A stretch of 54,824 nucleotides of DNA from Microvirga tunisiensis. GTDB taxonomy: Bacteria; Pseudomonadota; Alphaproteobacteria; Rhizobiales; Beijerinckiaceae. The position numbers were made by a program, and so were the translations under genes. Where the stretch lies: assembly GCF_009296175.1 (NCBI RefSeq), contig NZ_VOSK01000017.1, positions 1 to 54,824 of the forward strand, given 5' to 3'. Each line of letters begins with the position of its first letter. Position 1 is the stretch's first letter. Under the pieces are notes generated by a model. It worked only from the letters and a program-made list of their open reading frames with translations, did no database searches and had not been told where the DNA came from. This document shows positions 32,102 through 40,116 of this stretch, one piece after another.

Positions 32102-32829
32102 GCCGCCTGATCGCTCTCCAGGTGAAGGTAGGCCGGGTCGAACTCGCCCGCTTGCTTGAGCTTGTCCCAATCGGGGATCTTGATCTGGGTTCCCTTGCTC
32201 ACGATCAGGCCATCGGCCCGCATCTGCTGCAGCACCCGGTTGACGTGCACCGTCGTGATGCCGAGCGCATCCGCGAACTCAGCCTGGGTGATCGGCAGGT
32301 CACAGGCATGGTCCTCGGCCAGGCCCACCGCCCGCAGGCGCACCAGCAGCTCGCACAGCACGTGGGCCATGCGCTGGTAGGCCTCGCGCTGCCCGACATT
32401 CATCACCCATTCGCGGAAGATCGCCGCATCGATCAGGGTCTCGCGCCACAAGGCTGCGCCGATGCGCGGATAGCGGAGGCAGATGTCGCGCAGGGCCTCG
32501 TGCTGGATGAACCCGACCCGGCAGGTGCTGATGGTGGCGATGCTGGTGTCCAGGGTCTTCAGGTGCAGGCTCTGCAGGTCGGGAATGTCGCCGGCGATGG
32601 CGAAGGAGACGATCTGGCGCTTGCCGCCGGCGGTGACCTTGTAGGTGGCGGCAAAGCCGCTCAGGATCAGGCAGGAGCGCGAGGGGCGATCCCCCATGCG
32701 CACGATGTCCTGATCGTCCTTGATGACCATCACTTGCATCGGCAGGGTCTCGAGCACCTGGCGCTCGTCCTCGGTGAGCGTGAAGACACTCTCCATCTTC
32801 CGGATGAGCGCGGGGATGCAGAGAGGCAT
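32098..32829 (-). CDS. Crp/Fnr family transcriptional regulator
   Basis: The 243-residue protein has a cNMP-like beta-barrel sensor (residues about 20-130: RMGDRPSRSCLILSGFAATYK, GDIPDLQSLHLKTLD), a dimerisation helix and a C-terminal HTH (about 170-230: LPITQAEFADALGITTVHVNRVLQQMRADG). There is no N-terminal cysteine cluster, so it is not a classical oxygen-sensing FNR; the ligand is unknown. It is the first gene of a two-gene unit and lies next to the motif array at 33053-33128. Confidence 0.92.
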   Translation of the reverse strand: MPLCIPALIRKMESVFTLTEDERQVLETLPMQVMVIKDDQDIVRMGDRPSRSCLILSGFAATYKVTAGGKRQIVSFAIAGDIPDLQSLHLKTLDTSIATISTCRVGFIQHEALRDICLRYPRIGAALWRETLIDAAIFREWVMNVGQREAYQRMAHVLCELLVRLRAVGLAEDHACDLPITQAEFADALGITTVHVNRVLQQMRADGLIVSKGTQIKIPDWDKLKQAGEFDPAYLHLESDQAA

Positions 32830-32997
32830 GCATGCGGTGCTCCTCCTGTTGCAGGCGGGAGCACGTCGAATCTCTCAGCTATCAGCGCCTAAGATCGGTT
32901 GCCGATAATAAACGACTTAGTGCACGGAAATGAAGCTCTGTCATTGATCTATGTTGTGTTTAGAAAAAACTTGTCTTTTTTCTCGAAAAGCTACAAT

Positions 32998-33027
32998 TAC
33001 TCTTGCGCAACGTACTCTTGCGCAACG
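32998..33027. repeat. 15-bp perfect tandem duplication
   Basis: The unit TACTCTTGCGCAACG occurs at 32998-33012 and again at 33013-33027 with no gap. It contains TTGCGCAA, an 8-bp palindrome, so each unit could be a dimer site. Confidence 0.85.
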
Positions 33028-33052
33028 AGTTCTCTATACAGTGGCTAAACCA

Positions 33053-33128
33053 AACCTATATTATGGCCAAATCGAACATAGGTTACATCTGAGCGCAACT
33101 TATGTTATTGCCGAGCTAAACTTATGTT
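33053..33128. promoter_or_regulatory. Four-motif array with exact 22-bp period
   Basis: Motif starts are at 33053 (AACCTATATT), 33075 (AACATAGGTT), 33097 (AACTTATGTT) and 33119 (AACTTATGTT). All fit AAC-N-TA-N-(G/A)TT, a near-palindrome, and each is exactly 22 bp from the next, about two helical turns. The 12-bp stretches between them are not conserved. It looks like an operator array for a dimeric regulator bound on one helix face. Confidence 0.65.
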
Positions 33129-33227
33129 AGAGGTTATCTGGCCCGGCTGGTGTAACGTGTATGTTCATTTTTCGGGTGTCTGGCCATCTGGCACTGACCT
33201 CTCGCCCCAATTTGGAAGGCGAAGGTG

Positions 33228-33488
33228 ATGACCCTCGACATCTCATTCATGCCCATGCGCGTGCTCATCGACGGCCATGACAGCGAGGGCAACCTTGTCC
33301 TCGCCGATAACCAGCTCGCGGCCGTGATCGTCCGCCTCGACGGTCAGACCCATGACCCTGAGCACAAGGGGCGGTGGCACCTGGAAGCCGGGTTCGGCAA
33401 GTGCAACGTTCGTGATGCGCCCTTGTTCAAAACGCCTGAAGAGGCCGGAGCCTGGATTGAACAGATCCTGACGCGTCCGGTCGTGTGA
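33228..33488 (+). CDS. 86-residue paralog of the Crp/Fnr-linked small protein
   Basis: The product (MTLDISFMPMRVLIDGHD, NQLAAVIVRLDGQ, GRWHLEAGFGKCNV, EEAGAWIEQIL) is clearly related to the 80-residue protein at 31859. AAGGCGAAGG precedes the ATG at 33228 (a GTG at 33225 is adjacent). It is soluble and unassigned. Here it lacks a linked regulator gene but lies behind the 22-bp-period array. Confidence 0.82.
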   Translation: MTLDISFMPMRVLIDGHDSEGNLVLADNQLAAVIVRLDGQTHDPEHKGRWHLEAGFGKCNVRDAPLFKTPEEAGAWIEQILTRPVV

Positions 33489-33800
33489 TTCCGAAAATGC
33501 CATTCGTGGAACCGGCGGCAAGTGCCTCTCGGCGTATCCGGGCGTGGCACGCGGAGGAACCAGCAAGGGTTCCGTAAAGGCCGGTCATTCCCTACCAGTG
33601 CTGGTCCGGTCAGCGCAGGCCGCATGGTGTTCCGAAGCCACTGCCGGAGCGGGACATAGTACGCGGGACTGGCGTGCTGAGATTCGCGCCGGTTCTCGAC
33701 CTCATGGGCGAGGTCACCGGTATGACCGGATTTCGGAGCACTATTGTCCGGGAGGGGCTCCACCGGGCTGGTCCGGGCGGAGCCCCTTCCTAAAACCCTG
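33489..33800. other. Gene-free stretch ending in a terminator
   Basis: I see no supported ORF in this 312-bp gap between the small paralog and the convergent SRPBCC gene. The only structure is the hairpin at 33754-33786; several short internal repeats of GGAACC and GGTTCC have no promoter spacing. Confidence 0.5.
33754..33786. terminator. Hairpin terminator before the SRPBCC gene
   Basis: GGGGCTCC (33754-33761) pairs with GGAGCCCC (33779-33786), followed by a T-rich run. It lies between convergent transcripts. Confidence 0.7.
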
Positions 33801-34349
33801 TCACTCCGGCAACCGCCTCCCATACTCCTCCTTCAACCGGCTCCAGTTCTCCCAGAACGGCTGCGGCTCTTCGCCGGCCGCGCGGGCGGCCAGGATGTCG
33901 AGATGGGCGTGCCAGCCGGAGCTGACATTGAGCAGGGTCGCGCGGTCGGGGACGCGCCGGTGGACCAGCGTGAGCAGCACCTCGGAGCCCTTTCGTTCCA
34001 GCTCGAAGGAGACGCCGCCGGTGGAGCCCCACGTGATGGCGAGCCTGTGAGGCGGATCGAGTTCGGTGATCCGGCTCTCCATCCTGTGCTCCTCGCCGAA
34101 GCCCGGCGGCCGCTCGCCGGGCGGGTTGGTCAGCTCGTGGTTGCGCCAGACGAATTCGACGGGTGATCCCACGGCCATCTCCATCTCGCCCGACGCGAGC
34201 CACTGGCGGCGCAGGTCGCTCTCCGTGAGATAGGCCCAGATGCGCTCGATGGGGCCGGGCAGAAGGCGCTGGATCGTCAGTGTAGCGGGGTCGGTGAGCA
34301 CGCCATAGGGGCTCCGGGCCGCGAGGTCTGTGGTCGCAAGGTCGCTCAT
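33801..34349 (-). CDS. SRPBCC (AHSA1-type) domain protein
   Basis: The 182-residue protein has the START/AHSA1 fold: LTIQRLLPGPIERIWAYLTESDLRRQWLASGEM in parts, VGSPVEFVWRN, EEHRMESRITELDPPHRLAITWG and a long C-terminal helix HLDILAARAAGEEP. Such proteins bind hydrophobic ligands. Its start overlaps the ArsR-type gene (ATGA at 34346-34349), a well known ArsR-SRPBCC pairing. Confidence 0.92.
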   Translation of the reverse strand: MSDLATTDLAARSPYGVLTDPATLTIQRLLPGPIERIWAYLTESDLRRQWLASGEMEMAVGSPVEFVWRNHELTNPPGERPPGFGEEHRMESRITELDPPHRLAITWGSTGGVSFELERKGSEVLLTLVHRRVPDRATLLNVSSGWHAHLDILAARAAGEEPQPFWENWSRLKEEYGRRLPE

Positions 34350-34711
34350 GTGTCGTCTCCTTCGGGGGGTGGGGACTTCCTGGCGTCCTCCTCGCGGAGG
34401 AGCCGTTCCAGCACATCCAGACGCTCGGTCCAGAAGCGTTCGTAGACGCCGAGCCACTGGTGGGCGCTCGCGAGCGGTCCAGGGTCCAGGCGGCAGAGAT
34501 GGGTGCGGCCCCGGACCTCGCGCCGGAGCAGCCCGGCATGTTCCAGCACCTTGATGTGCTTCGAGGCGGCCGCGAGCGAAATCGCAAAGGGTTCGGCCAA
34601 CTGGCTCACCGTGCGCTCGCCCACCGCGAGATCGCGCAGCATCCGCCGCCGGGTGGAATCGCCGAGGGCGTGAAAGACGGTGTCGAGCTGGACTGTCTGT
34701 AATTCAACCAT
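34346..34711 (-). CDS. ArsR/SmtB-type winged-helix repressor
   Basis: The 121-residue regulator has the ArsR fold: VFHALGDSTRRRMLRDLAVG, SQLAEPFAISLAAASKHIKVLEHAGLL and the wing RREVRGRTHLCRLD. No metal-binding ELCVCDL motif is present, so it belongs to the ligand-independent or SRPBCC-linked branch. It is coupled to the SRPBCC gene, and two dyads with CAACC/GGTTG half-sites lie at its start, so autorepression is likely. Confidence 0.93.
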   Translation of the reverse strand: MVELQTVQLDTVFHALGDSTRRRMLRDLAVGERTVSQLAEPFAISLAAASKHIKVLEHAGLLRREVRGRTHLCRLDPGPLASAHQWLGVYERFWTERLDVLERLLREEDARKSPPPEGDDT

Positions 34712-34757
34712 GAGGTTGAATATAGACGTGGGCCTTCAGATAGTCAACCAATTGGTT
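34703..34757. promoter_or_regulatory. ArsR operators: two CAACC/GGTT dyads
   Basis: TTCAACC (34703-34709) and GGTTGAA (34714-34720) form a 7-4-7 dyad that spans the arsR start codon. Upstream, AACCAATTGGTT (34746-34757) is a perfect 12-bp palindrome. They share the half-site (C)AACC. These positions fit occlusion of initiation by the encoded repressor. Confidence 0.65.
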
Positions 34758-34874
34758 TAATGATGATCGTGGGCTGACATCGCCCTGATGTGCGGCCCGG
34801 CACTTGGCGCGCGCGGAGAGATCGCTGGTTCCGTCCAAACCGTGTAGATTACGCTGGGGGAGCAGGAGGCGTTG

Positions 34875-35687
34875 ATGCCTATCTTCCTTGACCGTCACGA
34901 CCTGACAGGAGTGACCGCCGCCGATATTGCCGACGCCCATCGGAGTGACCTGGAGGTGCAGGGACGCTACGGGGTGCGGTTCCTGACCTACTGGTTCGAC
35001 GACACCCGCGGCACCGCGTTCTGCCTCATCGATGCTCCCGATATCGAGACCGCCATGCGGGTGCACGACGAAGCCCATGGGAAGGTCGCCCGCGACGTGA
35101 TCGAGGTCGATCTTTCCGCCGTCGAGGCCTTTCTCGGCCGTATCTCCGATCCTGAGCCGGCGGCATGCTGTTCGGAGGGCCGAGTCGATCCGGCCTTGCG
35201 CACCATCATGTTCACCGACATCGTCGATTCAACCGCCATGACCGAGCGCCTCGGCGATGTGCGCGCCGTCGAGATGGTGCGAGCGCACGACGCCATGGTC
35301 CGCCGGGCCCTGCACGACAAGGGCGGGCGGGAGGTCAAGCATACGGGCGACGGGATCATGGCCTCCTTTGACGATGCAACCTCCGCCGTCGATGCCGCCC
35401 GCGCCATCCAGCAGGCCTTCGAGGCCTTCAACCTCGCAAGCCGCGAGAAGCTGCGGGTGCGCATCGGCCTCGATGCCGGCGAGCCGGTCGCCGATCACAA
35501 CGACCTGTTCGGCGCGACCGTGCAGATGGCCGCGCGCCTGTGCCAGAGCGCCGAGCCCGACACCATCGTGGTGTCGGGGGCAGTCACCGGGTCGCTCCCC
35601 GGCCGCTTCTCGCTGGTCGATCTTGGGAGCCGCCATGTCAAAGGCTTCGGGCGTCCGGTGGAGGCGTTCGCGGTGAGCTGGCGGTGA
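34875..35687 (+). CDS. DUF4242 sensor fused to a class III nucleotide cyclase
   Basis: The 270-residue protein has an N-terminal DUF4242 domain (about 1-85: IFLDRHDLTGVTAADIADAH, GVRFLTYWFDD, CLIDAPDIETAMRVHDEAHG), a family proposed to bind nickel, then a class III cyclase domain (about 110-270). Metal aspartates are visible in FTDIVDST and KHTGDGIMASF; the adenine-specifying Lys precedes TGDG. The usual transition-state Asn is Gln in ATVQMAARL. ATG 34875 follows AGGAGG; a TTG at 34872 is less likely. The product could make cAMP. Confidence 0.88.
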   Translation: MPIFLDRHDLTGVTAADIADAHRSDLEVQGRYGVRFLTYWFDDTRGTAFCLIDAPDIETAMRVHDEAHGKVARDVIEVDLSAVEAFLGRISDPEPAACCSEGRVDPALRTIMFTDIVDSTAMTERLGDVRAVEMVRAHDAMVRRALHDKGGREVKHTGDGIMASFDDATSAVDAARAIQQAFEAFNLASREKLRVRIGLDAGEPVADHNDLFGATVQMAARLCQSAEPDTIVVSGAVTGSLPGRFSLVDLGSRHVKGFGRPVEAFAVSWR

Positions 35688-35748
35688 GGGGCGGCAGGCC
35701 GATGTTCCCGATCGCATTGCCACAAAGATTGCACGGGCTGCGTCTACC

Positions 35749-36066
35749 ATGAGGTTCGGGCGAAAGCCGGAGCGTCGAGTGATGGTCAGAGGTCTGGTTT
35801 GGTTTGCGCTGTTCGGAGCCGCATCGGTGGCGTTATATGGGGTGAATGACCGGATCGTCTGGGATGTCTGCCGTCGCGAGAGGCGGTCCTATCCGCCGGC
35901 CTGGACGCTCTCGCCGTACTGGCAATGGCGCACCATCGCGGGTGGCTGGTATGCGGACGCGCGACGTGCTGGCCTGTTGCTGCCGAAGGCGGCGGCCACG
36001 GCCGCCATCCTCATCACCAGCATCGGCTCAGTGGTGACCGGCATCCTTGACGCCATGCCGGGTTAG
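35749..36066 (+). CDS. Small membrane protein of unknown function
   Basis: The 105-residue ORF has an N-terminal hydrophobic segment (LVWFALFGAASVALYGV) and a C-terminal one (AAATAAILITSIGSVVTGIL) with a Trp/Arg-rich loop between (WDVCRRERRSYPPAW). I do not recognise it. The start may be at 35749 or the internal ATG at 35782. Confidence 0.6.
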   Translation: MRFGRKPERRVMVRGLVWFALFGAASVALYGVNDRIVWDVCRRERRSYPPAWTLSPYWQWRTIAGGWYADARRAGLLLPKAAATAAILITSIGSVVTGILDAMPG

Positions 36067-36108
36067 GCCCGGGACACCCCTTGGACGGACGATTGGACCC
36101 AGGTCTTT

Positions 36109-36132
36109 GCAAAGGGCGCTAGCGCCCTTTGC
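36109..36132. terminator. 24-bp perfect palindrome over the uvrB stop codon
   Basis: GCAAAGGGCGCT at 36109-36120 is followed directly by its exact complement AGCGCCCTTTGC. The uvrB TAG lies at the centre (36119-36121). It probably ends transcription, though a loop-free palindrome needs a few central bases unpaired. Confidence 0.6.
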
Positions 36133-38812
36133 GTCCTTTGTATTTCGGCTTCTGCCCCGCAAGCCCTTGCGTCGAGCGCGCGGCGGGGCGTTCGCGGTAG
36201 TTCAGCGGGACCTCGCGATCCGTGCCGGGGCCCATCTCGTCGAGGCCGGGCTTGCGGATACGGGTGCCTTCGTCCGAGCGGCCCTTGCCCGTCGGCCCAT
36301 AGGCGTCGGAATCCGCGGCGCCGTCGCCCGAGGGCGGCAGGCCTTTCGGCGGCAGGTTGGCGCTGCGGCCGTATTTGCGCGAGCCGCCATACCGGCCCGC
36401 TTCCTTCTCCACGTCGCTTTGCCGCGCCATCGGATCGTCGCTGATCGCAAGCTCCGTCGCCTGCAGGCGCTTGAGCTCGTCGCGAAGGCGAGCCGCCTCC
36501 TCGAATTCGAGATTCGCGGCGGCCTCGCGCATGCGCTTTTCCATGTCGGCGATGACGGCCTTGAGGTTGTGGCCGACCGTCCTGTCGGCGAGGCTCGTAT
36601 CGACCGACACGTGATCGCGCTCGTAGACGCTCTCGAGAATGTCGGCGATGTTCTTCTTCACGCTTTGCGGCGTGATGCCGTGCTCGGCGTTGTAGGCGAG
36701 CTGCTTCTCGCGGCGACGGTTGGTCTCCGCGATCGCGCGCTCCATCGAGCCGGTGATCTTGTCGGCATAGAGGATCGCCTTGCCTTCCACGTTACGCGCC
36801 GCGCGACCGATGGTCTGCACCAGCGAGGTCTCGGAACGCAGGAAACCTTCCTTGTCCGCATCGAGAATGGCCACGAGTGCGCATTCCGGAATGTCGAGGC
36901 CCTCGCGCAGCAGGTTGATGCCGATGAGCACGTCGAAGGCGCCGAGCCGCAGGTCGCGGATGATCTCGATGCGCTCCAGCGTGTCGATGTCCGAGTGCAT
37001 GTAGCGAACGCGGATGCCGTTCTCGTGCATGTACTCGGTCAGGTCTTCGGCCATGCGCTTGGTGAGCGTGGTGACGAGCGTGCGGTAGCCCTGCGCCGCG
37101 AGCTCCTTCACCTCGTGCACGAGATCGTCGACCTGGCTTCGCGCCGGGCGGATCTCCACGACGGGATCGACGAGGCCCGTGGGGCGAATGACCTGCTCGA
37201 CGAAGATGCCGCCGGTCTGCTCCATCTCCCACTTGGCAGGGGTCGCCGACACGTGCACGGATTGCGGACGCATGGCGTCCCATTCCTCGAATCTGAGAGG
37301 GCGATTGTCGAGGCAGGAGGGCAAGCGGAAGCCGTATTCCGCGAGCGTCGCCTTGCGGCGGAAGTCGCCGCGATACATGCCGCCGATCTGCGGCACGGTC
37401 ACGTGACTCTCGTCGGTGAAGACGAGCGCGTTGTCGGGCAGGTATTCGAACAGGGTCGGCGGCGGCTCGCCCGGCTTGCGGCCGGTGAGATAGCGCGAAT
37501 AGTTCTCGATGCCGTTGCACACGCCGGTGGCCTCGATCATCTCGAGATCGAACTGCGTGCGTTGCTCCAGGCGCTGCGCCTCGAGCAGGCGACCCATGCG
37601 GGCGAGCTCCTGCAGGCGGTGCTGCAGCTCGTTCTGGATCCCCTTCACGGCCTGCTGCAGCGTCGGTCGCGGCGTCACGTAGTGCGAGTTCGCGTAGACC
37701 TTCACGAATTGCAGGTCGTTGGTCTTCTTGCCGGTGAGCGGATCGAACTCGACGATGCTCTCGATCTCGTCGCCGAACAGGCCGATGCGCCAGGCGCGGT
37801 CTTCCAAGTGGGCCGGAAACAGCTCGATCACGTCGCCGCGGACGCGGAACGTGCCGCGGGCGAAGTCGCTCTGGATGCGCTTGTACTGCAGGGCCACGAG
37901 ATCCGCGATGAGCTGGCGCTGCTCGATGCGCTCGCCCACCTTCACGGAGAAGGTCATGGCCGTATAGGTCTCGACTGAGCCGATACCGTAGATGCACGAC
38001 ACGGATGCGACGATGATCACGTCGTCGCGCTCGATCAGGGCGCGCGTCGCCGAGTGGCGCATGCGGTCGATCTGCTCGTTGATGGACGATTCCTTCTCGA
38101 TGAAGGTGTCCGAGCGCGGCACATAGGCCTCGGGCTGGTAGTAGTCGTAATACGAGACGAAATATTCTACCGCGTTGTCGGGGAAGAACGACTTGAACTC
38201 GCCGTAAAGCTGCGCGGCGAGCGTCTTGTTCGGCGCGAGGATGAGGGCAGGACGCTGCGTCTCCTCGATCACCTTGGCCATGGTGAAGGTCTTGCCCGAG
38301 CCGGTGACGCCGAGCAGCACCTGATCGCGCTCGGCGCGGCGCACGCCGTCCACCAATTCGCGGATGGCCGTGGGCTGGTCGCCCGAGGGCGCGAAGTCGG
38401 ACTTGATCCTGAACGGAATGCCGCCTTCCGTCTTCTCGGGGCGAGGCGGGCGGTGCGGCACCCAGGCCTTGCCGTCCTTGAACCGCGGGTCGCCCTCGGT
38501 GAGCAGCCTGCTCAGGGCGTCGACCGTGGCCGACACGCCCGCGCCGGGAGACAGCTCGCCAAGCTCCTCGGCGACGTCCGGCCCGTCGTCAGGCCCTTTC
38601 AGGCCAAGCTTCTTGGCCAGCGCCGGGTCGACATCGGTGATGTCGCCGTGGATGAAGGTTTCCTGCGCCCGCTCGGCAAAGCCCTCAGCCGCCTCCCGCT
38701 CCCGGTTGACCGCCGGATTGAGAAGTTCTGCCAGATGAGGGGCCAGGGGCTTCAGATCAGGTTTGGACGCCTTCCCGGTGGAAAGCTTGGGCTTCTTGGG
38801 TGATTTGGCCAT
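36119..38812 (-). CDS. uvrB: UvrABC excinuclease subunit B
   Basis: UvrB is the damage-verifying helicase-like subunit that loads from UvrA and recruits UvrC. The 897-residue product has an N-terminal alphaproteobacterial extension (to about residue 145), Walker [14 protein letters not shown], the DNA-binding beta-hairpin [17 protein letters not shown] split, [12 protein letters not shown], helicase motif [16 protein letters not shown], and the UVR motif [17 protein letters not shown] Gly/Arg/Lys-rich tail of about 110 residues follows. I chose ATG 38812 (MAKSPKKPK); the frame runs on to 39001 without support. It is longer than the E. coli protein but typical for the group. Confidence 0.96.
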   Translation of the reverse strand: MAKSPKKPKLSTGKASKPDLKPLAPHLAELLNPAVNREREAAEGFAERAQETFIHGDITDVDPALAKKLGLKGPDDGPDVAEELGELSPGAGVSATVDALSRLLTEGDPRFKDGKAWVPHRPPRPEKTEGGIPFRIKSDFAPSGDQPTAIRELVDGVRRAERDQVLLGVTGSGKTFTMAKVIEETQRPALILAPNKTLAAQLYGEFKSFFPDNAVEYFVSYYDYYQPEAYVPRSDTFIEKESSINEQIDRMRHSATRALIERDDVIIVASVSCIYGIGSVETYTAMTFSVKVGERIEQRQLIADLVALQYKRIQSDFARGTFRVRGDVIELFPAHLEDRAWRIGLFGDEIESIVEFDPLTGKKTNDLQFVKVYANSHYVTPRPTLQQAVKGIQNELQHRLQELARMGRLLEAQRLEQRTQFDLEMIEATGVCNGIENYSRYLTGRKPGEPPPTLFEYLPDNALVFTDESHVTVPQIGGMYRGDFRRKATLAEYGFRLPSCLDNRPLRFEEWDAMRPQSVHVSATPAKWEMEQTGGIFVEQVIRPTGLVDPVVEIRPARSQVDDLVHEVKELAAQGYRTLVTTLTKRMAEDLTEYMHENGIRVRYMHSDIDTLERIEIIRDLRLGAFDVLIGINLLREGLDIPECALVAILDADKEGFLRSETSLVQTIGRAARNVEGKAILYADKITGSMERAIAETNRRREKQLAYNAEHGITPQSVKKNIADILESVYERDHVSVDTSLADRTVGHNLKAVIADMEKRMREAAANLEFEEAARLRDELKRLQATELAISDDPMARQSDVEKEAGRYGGSRKYGRSANLPPKGLPPSGDGAADSDAYGPTGKGRSDEGTRIRKPGLDEMGPGTDREVPLNYRERPAARSTQGLAGQKPKYKGRKGR

Positions 38813-38859
38813 AGAACGAATATGGTACGAACGGCCGGGGAATGGAAGAGTGAAGGCGG

Positions 38860-39915
38860 TTATACCGTATGCTTCTCCGCCTTCCCGCTCCCGCCGCGCA
38901 GAGGCCTCAGCAGCGGCACTGCGACGAAGTGGACGAGGGGAATCAGGAGGGCGCCGAGAAGGAGCCCGAAAAGACCTGAAGCAGCGGCCGAGACCAGCCA
39001 CTCGACCGCTCCGCCGAGGCTTGGCACCGCGTGGCCCGCGGCTGCCGCCACATCGTGAATGACATGGCCGAGACCGGCAAAGCCGTAGCCTTCGAGCCCG
39101 TGGATGATGATTCCGCCGCCGACCCAGATCATCGCGGCCGTGCCGACGATGCCGAGGATTCTGAGCATGGCCGGCATGCCTTTCACGAGCCCACGCCCGA
39201 ACAACTTCGTCACAGGAGCCAGGAGACGGTCCGTATGAAGCGGGGCGCTCGCGGTGCTGCGCCGCAGCAGGCTCGAGACCGGCCTGTCGTTGCGGGCGAG
39301 CGCCACGCCGGCATCGTCCGCCTTCACGATCAGCGCGACGCCGCCATAGACCAGGGCCGTGATGCCGATGCCGACGACGGCGAGGACCACCGCCTGCATC
39401 CAGGCCGAGCCCGCCGGTATGCTCGCGAGCGTGATCGCCATGATCTCGGCCGAGAGGATGAAGTCGGTCTTGATCGCGCCGCTCACCTTCTCGTCCTCGA
39501 TATTCCGGGCCGTCCGGGTCGCGGCGCCGACAGCGGCCTCATGGTCGTGGGCGCCATGCGGAAACAGCGCCTCGAACACCTTCTCCGAGCCCTCGTAGCA
39601 GAGATAGGCGCCACCGATCATCAGAAGCGGCGTGATGGCCCAGGGCGCGAACAGGCTGAGAAGCAGGGCTGCCGGCAGCAGATAGATGAGCTTGTTCTTG
39701 AGCGACCCTAAGGCGATCTTGCCGACGATCGGCAGTTCCCGCGATGCGGCAAAGCCCGTCACGTAGCGCGGCGTCACTGCGGCATCGTCGATCACCACGC
39801 CGGCCGCCTTGGCGCCCGCCTTGGCCGCCTGGGCGGTCACATCGTCGAGCGAGGCGGCGGCGACCTTGGCGAGGCCTGCAATGTCGTCCAGCAAGGCGAT
39901 CAGGCCGATGCTCAT
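38860..39915 (-). CDS. DUF808 family inner membrane protein
   Basis: The 351-residue protein matches the YedI/DUF808 family: a conserved N-terminal part [24 protein letters not shown] in pieces, [21 protein letters not shown], and many membrane segments ([59 protein letters not shown]). Topology suggests a multipass inner-membrane protein of unknown function. It lies about 48 bp upstream-in-transcription of uvrB on the same strand, so they may share a transcript. Confidence 0.93.
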   Translation of the reverse strand: MSIGLIALLDDIAGLAKVAAASLDDVTAQAAKAGAKAAGVVIDDAAVTPRYVTGFAASRELPIVGKIALGSLKNKLIYLLPAALLLSLFAPWAITPLLMIGGAYLCYEGSEKVFEALFPHGAHDHEAAVGAATRTARNIEDEKVSGAIKTDFILSAEIMAITLASIPAGSAWMQAVVLAVVGIGITALVYGGVALIVKADDAGVALARNDRPVSSLLRRSTASAPLHTDRLLAPVTKLFGRGLVKGMPAMLRILGIVGTAAMIWVGGGIIIHGLEGYGFAGLGHVIHDVAAAAGHAVPSLGGAVEWLVSAAASGLFGLLLGALLIPLVHFVAVPLLRPLRGGSGKAEKHTV

Positions 39916-40047
39916 GGAGGCTCCCGTCTAAAGCGTTGAAGCGTGACTGTGTGCTCGATGAGCATTAGCTATCGTTTGGCTTTGGCTTCGACAACGCCTG
40001 AGCGGCAATTTTGCTGCAGAACCACCCATGTCGATGCCAATCACGAA

Positions 40048-40065
40048 CCGTCATCGGCCCGTCAT
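40048..40065 (+). promoter_or_regulatory. Pho-box-like direct repeat upstream of the phytase-like gene
   Basis: CCGTCAT occurs at 40048-40054 and 40059-40065 with a 4-bp spacer, giving the 7-4-7 direct repeat of a PhoB box (CTGTCAT in E. coli). It lies 52 bp upstream of the ATG at 40117. Confidence 0.5.
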
Positions 40066-40116
40066 ACGACGCGCGCATCACATCCCGGCTAACCTTCACA
40101 GTTGCGCGGGGATTCC

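Larger units (their letters stand above)
32830..33227. other. A/T-rich regulatory region between Crp/Fnr and its paralogous small gene
   Basis: This 398-bp gap is A/T-rich against a GC-rich background and holds no ORF. It contains a 15-bp perfect tandem repeat, then four evenly spaced AAC-N-TA-N-(G/A)TT motifs. It should hold the promoters of the minus-strand regulator operon and of the plus-strand 86-residue gene. Confidence 0.75.

Noticed and set aside
31859..32110. C-terminal continuation of the split cold-shock frame
   Set aside because: It is antisense to the 80-residue gene, and cold-shock similarity ends near 31830.
33053..33128. CRISPR-like array
   Set aside because: Repeats are only 10 bp and spacers 12 bp, no cas genes are present, and the motifs are near-palindromic operator-like sites.
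36047..37978. 643-residue plus-strand ORF over uvrB
   Set aside because: It is antisense to well conserved uvrB helicase motifs; composition is rich in Ala/Leu/His as expected of a shadow frame.
38795..38850. GAAC-GAAC pair upstream of uvrB
   Set aside because: The two GAAC words are 11 bp apart, not 7, so it does not fit the alphaproteobacterial LexA box.
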